Virus record (IMG/VR): IMGVR_UViG_3300025732_001505
Coordinates: 1-49,566 of that record
Direction: 5' to 3' (one strand)
Origin: a virus
Length of the DNA stretch: 49,566 nucleotides
Shown piece by piece: positions 48,434 through 49,566 of this stretch. The translations under genes and the position numbers were made by a program. The notes beneath the pieces were generated by a model, which was not told the origin of the DNA, did no database searches, and saw only the letters and a list, made by a program, of their open reading frames with translations. Position 1 is the first letter of the stretch. The number at the start of each line of letters is the position of its first letter.

Positions 48434-48696
48434 TATTTCACCTCGTGCTCTTCGATGAACATAAGCAATTTGGCCTTAGTCAATGTGAACTTGTCGTCCT
48501 CCTTGTAGCGTTTCTGGAGGTACGCCACTGTGTCGGACAGCGTTTGTATTGTGGCACAGTGCTCGCATGCGTTGGATTGCGGAGCGGCCTGCGGGATTGC
48601 GGCGATGGCCTCTTGAATGAGAGCCTTGATGTAGGCGCGACCGTTCGGGGTCAAGCCGGACATGGACTCAAGTTGCGATGCGCGTGGGGTCGTCAT
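48433..48696 (-). CDS. Small hypothetical protein after portal
   Basis: The protein has 87 residues; the ATG overlaps the portal stop (ATGA). The N-terminal region is an Ala-rich helix (TPNGRAYIKALIQEAIAAIPQAAPQ). A CEHC pair lies in the middle, followed by a helix and a charged C-terminus. The CxxC might bind zinc, though no partner pair is visible. It is coupled to the portal gene and to the fibre-head-like gene, so it is probably a virion assembly protein. Confidence 0.6.
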   Translation of the reverse strand: MTTPRASQLESMSGLTPNGRAYIKALIQEAIAAIPQAAPQSNACEHCATIQTLSDTVAYLQKRYKEDDKFTLTKAKLLMFIEEHEVK

Positions 48697-49566
48697 CTTC
48701 TACCTCCTTGTGCTTGGCTCAACGGAATGATGTTGCCCTTCTGGGCCTCGGCGGCAATCTGCTCTTCCGGCATGACCGAAGCGCCGCGCATTTTTTCCAT
48801 GAGCGCCATTTGCTGGGAAGGAGACGGGCCTTGGGCCTGATCTTCCTTGGTGATTTTGAATTGGTCAAGGTCGCTCACGCCCATGGCGCGGATGGCTTCC
48901 TCGGCGATCTTGCCCATCTTGTATTCCATCTGGAGGCCGGACTGCCCCATGATCTGGATCATGTTCAGCCACGTCTCAGCGTTGCGAGTTGGCTCGATTG
49001 GCAGCGTGCCGTCCACGACGAGGTAGTCGATTTCACCTTGGAGCATGGTGGAGTCGTAGTCGACGTAGCCGTCTTGAACCATGCGGGTGAGTTCGGACGG
49101 GGCGTCTTGCTGGTTGAGACGAAGACTGCCCTCAACGTTCAGCGCGTCCTGAATGTTGGCGACCATCATGTTGACCATGGGGCGCACGGTGGTGGCAGAC
49201 ATGACGCGAGCCAAAACGCCGAGGCGTTGGGAGCCGAGTTGCGTCAGGCGCTGGATTTCCGTGGCGGTGCGGATACCGTCGCTGGTCGGCACACCTTGCT
49301 GGGCGTCGCTGGCAGCGGAGATGCGCTGCTTCAGGTCGGACATGGCGGCAATGTCGTTCCAGTGACCACGGGTGACATCTGGAATTTCCGCGATGAAGAC
49401 GCCGTCACCGGGCTTCGCACCCGGCATGGTGCGCACGACGCCCCACGGGTTGCGGTCGATCAGGTCAGGCACGGAGACCTGCGTTGGGTCGACGAAGACG
49501 AGGTTGTTCAGGGCCGCCTGCACGTTGTCGATTCGGCTGCGCAGCAGCCAAGTCGAGACCTCGTGG
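48693..49566 (-). CDS. Portal protein, C-terminal fragment
   Basis: The frame is open to the end of the window, so the N-terminal part is missing. The visible 290 residues start HEVSTWLLRSRIDNVQAALNNLV and continue with VSVPDLIDRNPWGVVRT, then a long helical part with GSQRLGVLARVMSATTVRPMVNMM. The C-terminal tail is Gln/Met-rich and ends in QAQGGRR. These segments fit the podovirus portal (T7 gp8/HTVC-like), the ring that conducts DNA into and out of the head. It is the first gene of the late unit visible here and is coupled to the next gene. Confidence 0.8.
   Translation of the reverse strand, partial: HEVSTWLLRSRIDNVQAALNNLVFVDPTQVSVPDLIDRNPWGVVRTMPGAKPGDGVFIAEIPDVTRGHWNDIAAMSDLKQRISAASDAQQGVPTSDGIRTATEIQRLTQLGSQRLGVLARVMSATTVRPMVNMMVANIQDALNVEGSLRLNQQDAPSELTRMVQDGYVDYDSTMLQGEIDYLVVDGTLPIEPTRNAETWLNMIQIMGQSGLQMEYKMGKIAEEAIRAMGVSDLDQFKITKEDQAQGPSPSQQMALMEKMRGASVMPEEQIAAEAQKGNIIPLSQAQGGRR

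Overview
The window is a contiguous piece of the genome of a tailed, podovirus-like temperate bacteriophage. The portal gene is cut off at the right end and an AAA-ATPase gene at the left end. A tyrosine integrase, a Cro-like helix-turn-helix gene beside a divergent control region, and operator-like palindromes argue for a temperate life cycle. Canonical Shine-Dalgarno sequences (AAGGAG), many ATGA-type overlaps and a fairly GC-rich, bacterial codon style point to a Gram-negative host, probably a pseudomonad-phylum (Pseudomonadota) bacterium. The host cannot be named from the sequence. No tRNA, CRISPR array, insertion sequence, terminase or phage RNA polymerase was seen.

Layout. (1) 1-7177, plus strand: the end of a CobS-like AAA ATPase, a CobT-like VWA protein, a run of small unknown genes, the integrase, a small HTH plus zinc-ribbon protein, a SleB-type cell-wall hydrolase and a conserved phage protein. 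(2) 7178-12572, minus strand: a replication and regulation block read away from the switch. It holds the Cro-like protein, a primase-polymerase/helicase, a small HExxH protein, zinc-ribbon proteins, a PD-(D/E)XK resolvase-like nuclease, several short basic proteins and a membrane-anchored protein. (3) 12750-16752, plus strand: a recombination block read the other way. It holds a Sak4-like ATPase, a DUF669/SSB-like protein, a Cas4-like exonuclease, a DUF1937 protein and a dNMP kinase. (4) 16655-49566, minus strand: the late region. In transcription order it runs portal, fibre-head protein, RCC1-propeller protein, two tandem paralogues, a small TM protein, scaffold, major capsid protein, terminator, tail adaptor, nozzle, main fibre, internal virion proteins, a 3870-residue giant protein, an M15 endolysin, a 3-TM holin and a small basic protein.

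How it works together. The same 20-bp palindrome family sits over an almost consensus sigma-70 promoter in front of the integrase (4692-4741) and inside the divergent control region (12612-12709). One repressor could therefore control both integration and early transcription. The two early blocks diverge from that region. Rho-independent terminators at 5904, 7743, 9301, 14783, 16781 and 41059 delimit transcription units or reduce read-through.

Most striking are four things: the giant putative ejected protein, which carries two zincin-type metallopeptidase sites and a PARP-like ADP-ribosyltransferase site; an RCC1-type beta-propeller in a tail gene; reuse of fibre N-terminal and structural C-terminal modules; and several precise RNA hairpins at translation starts.
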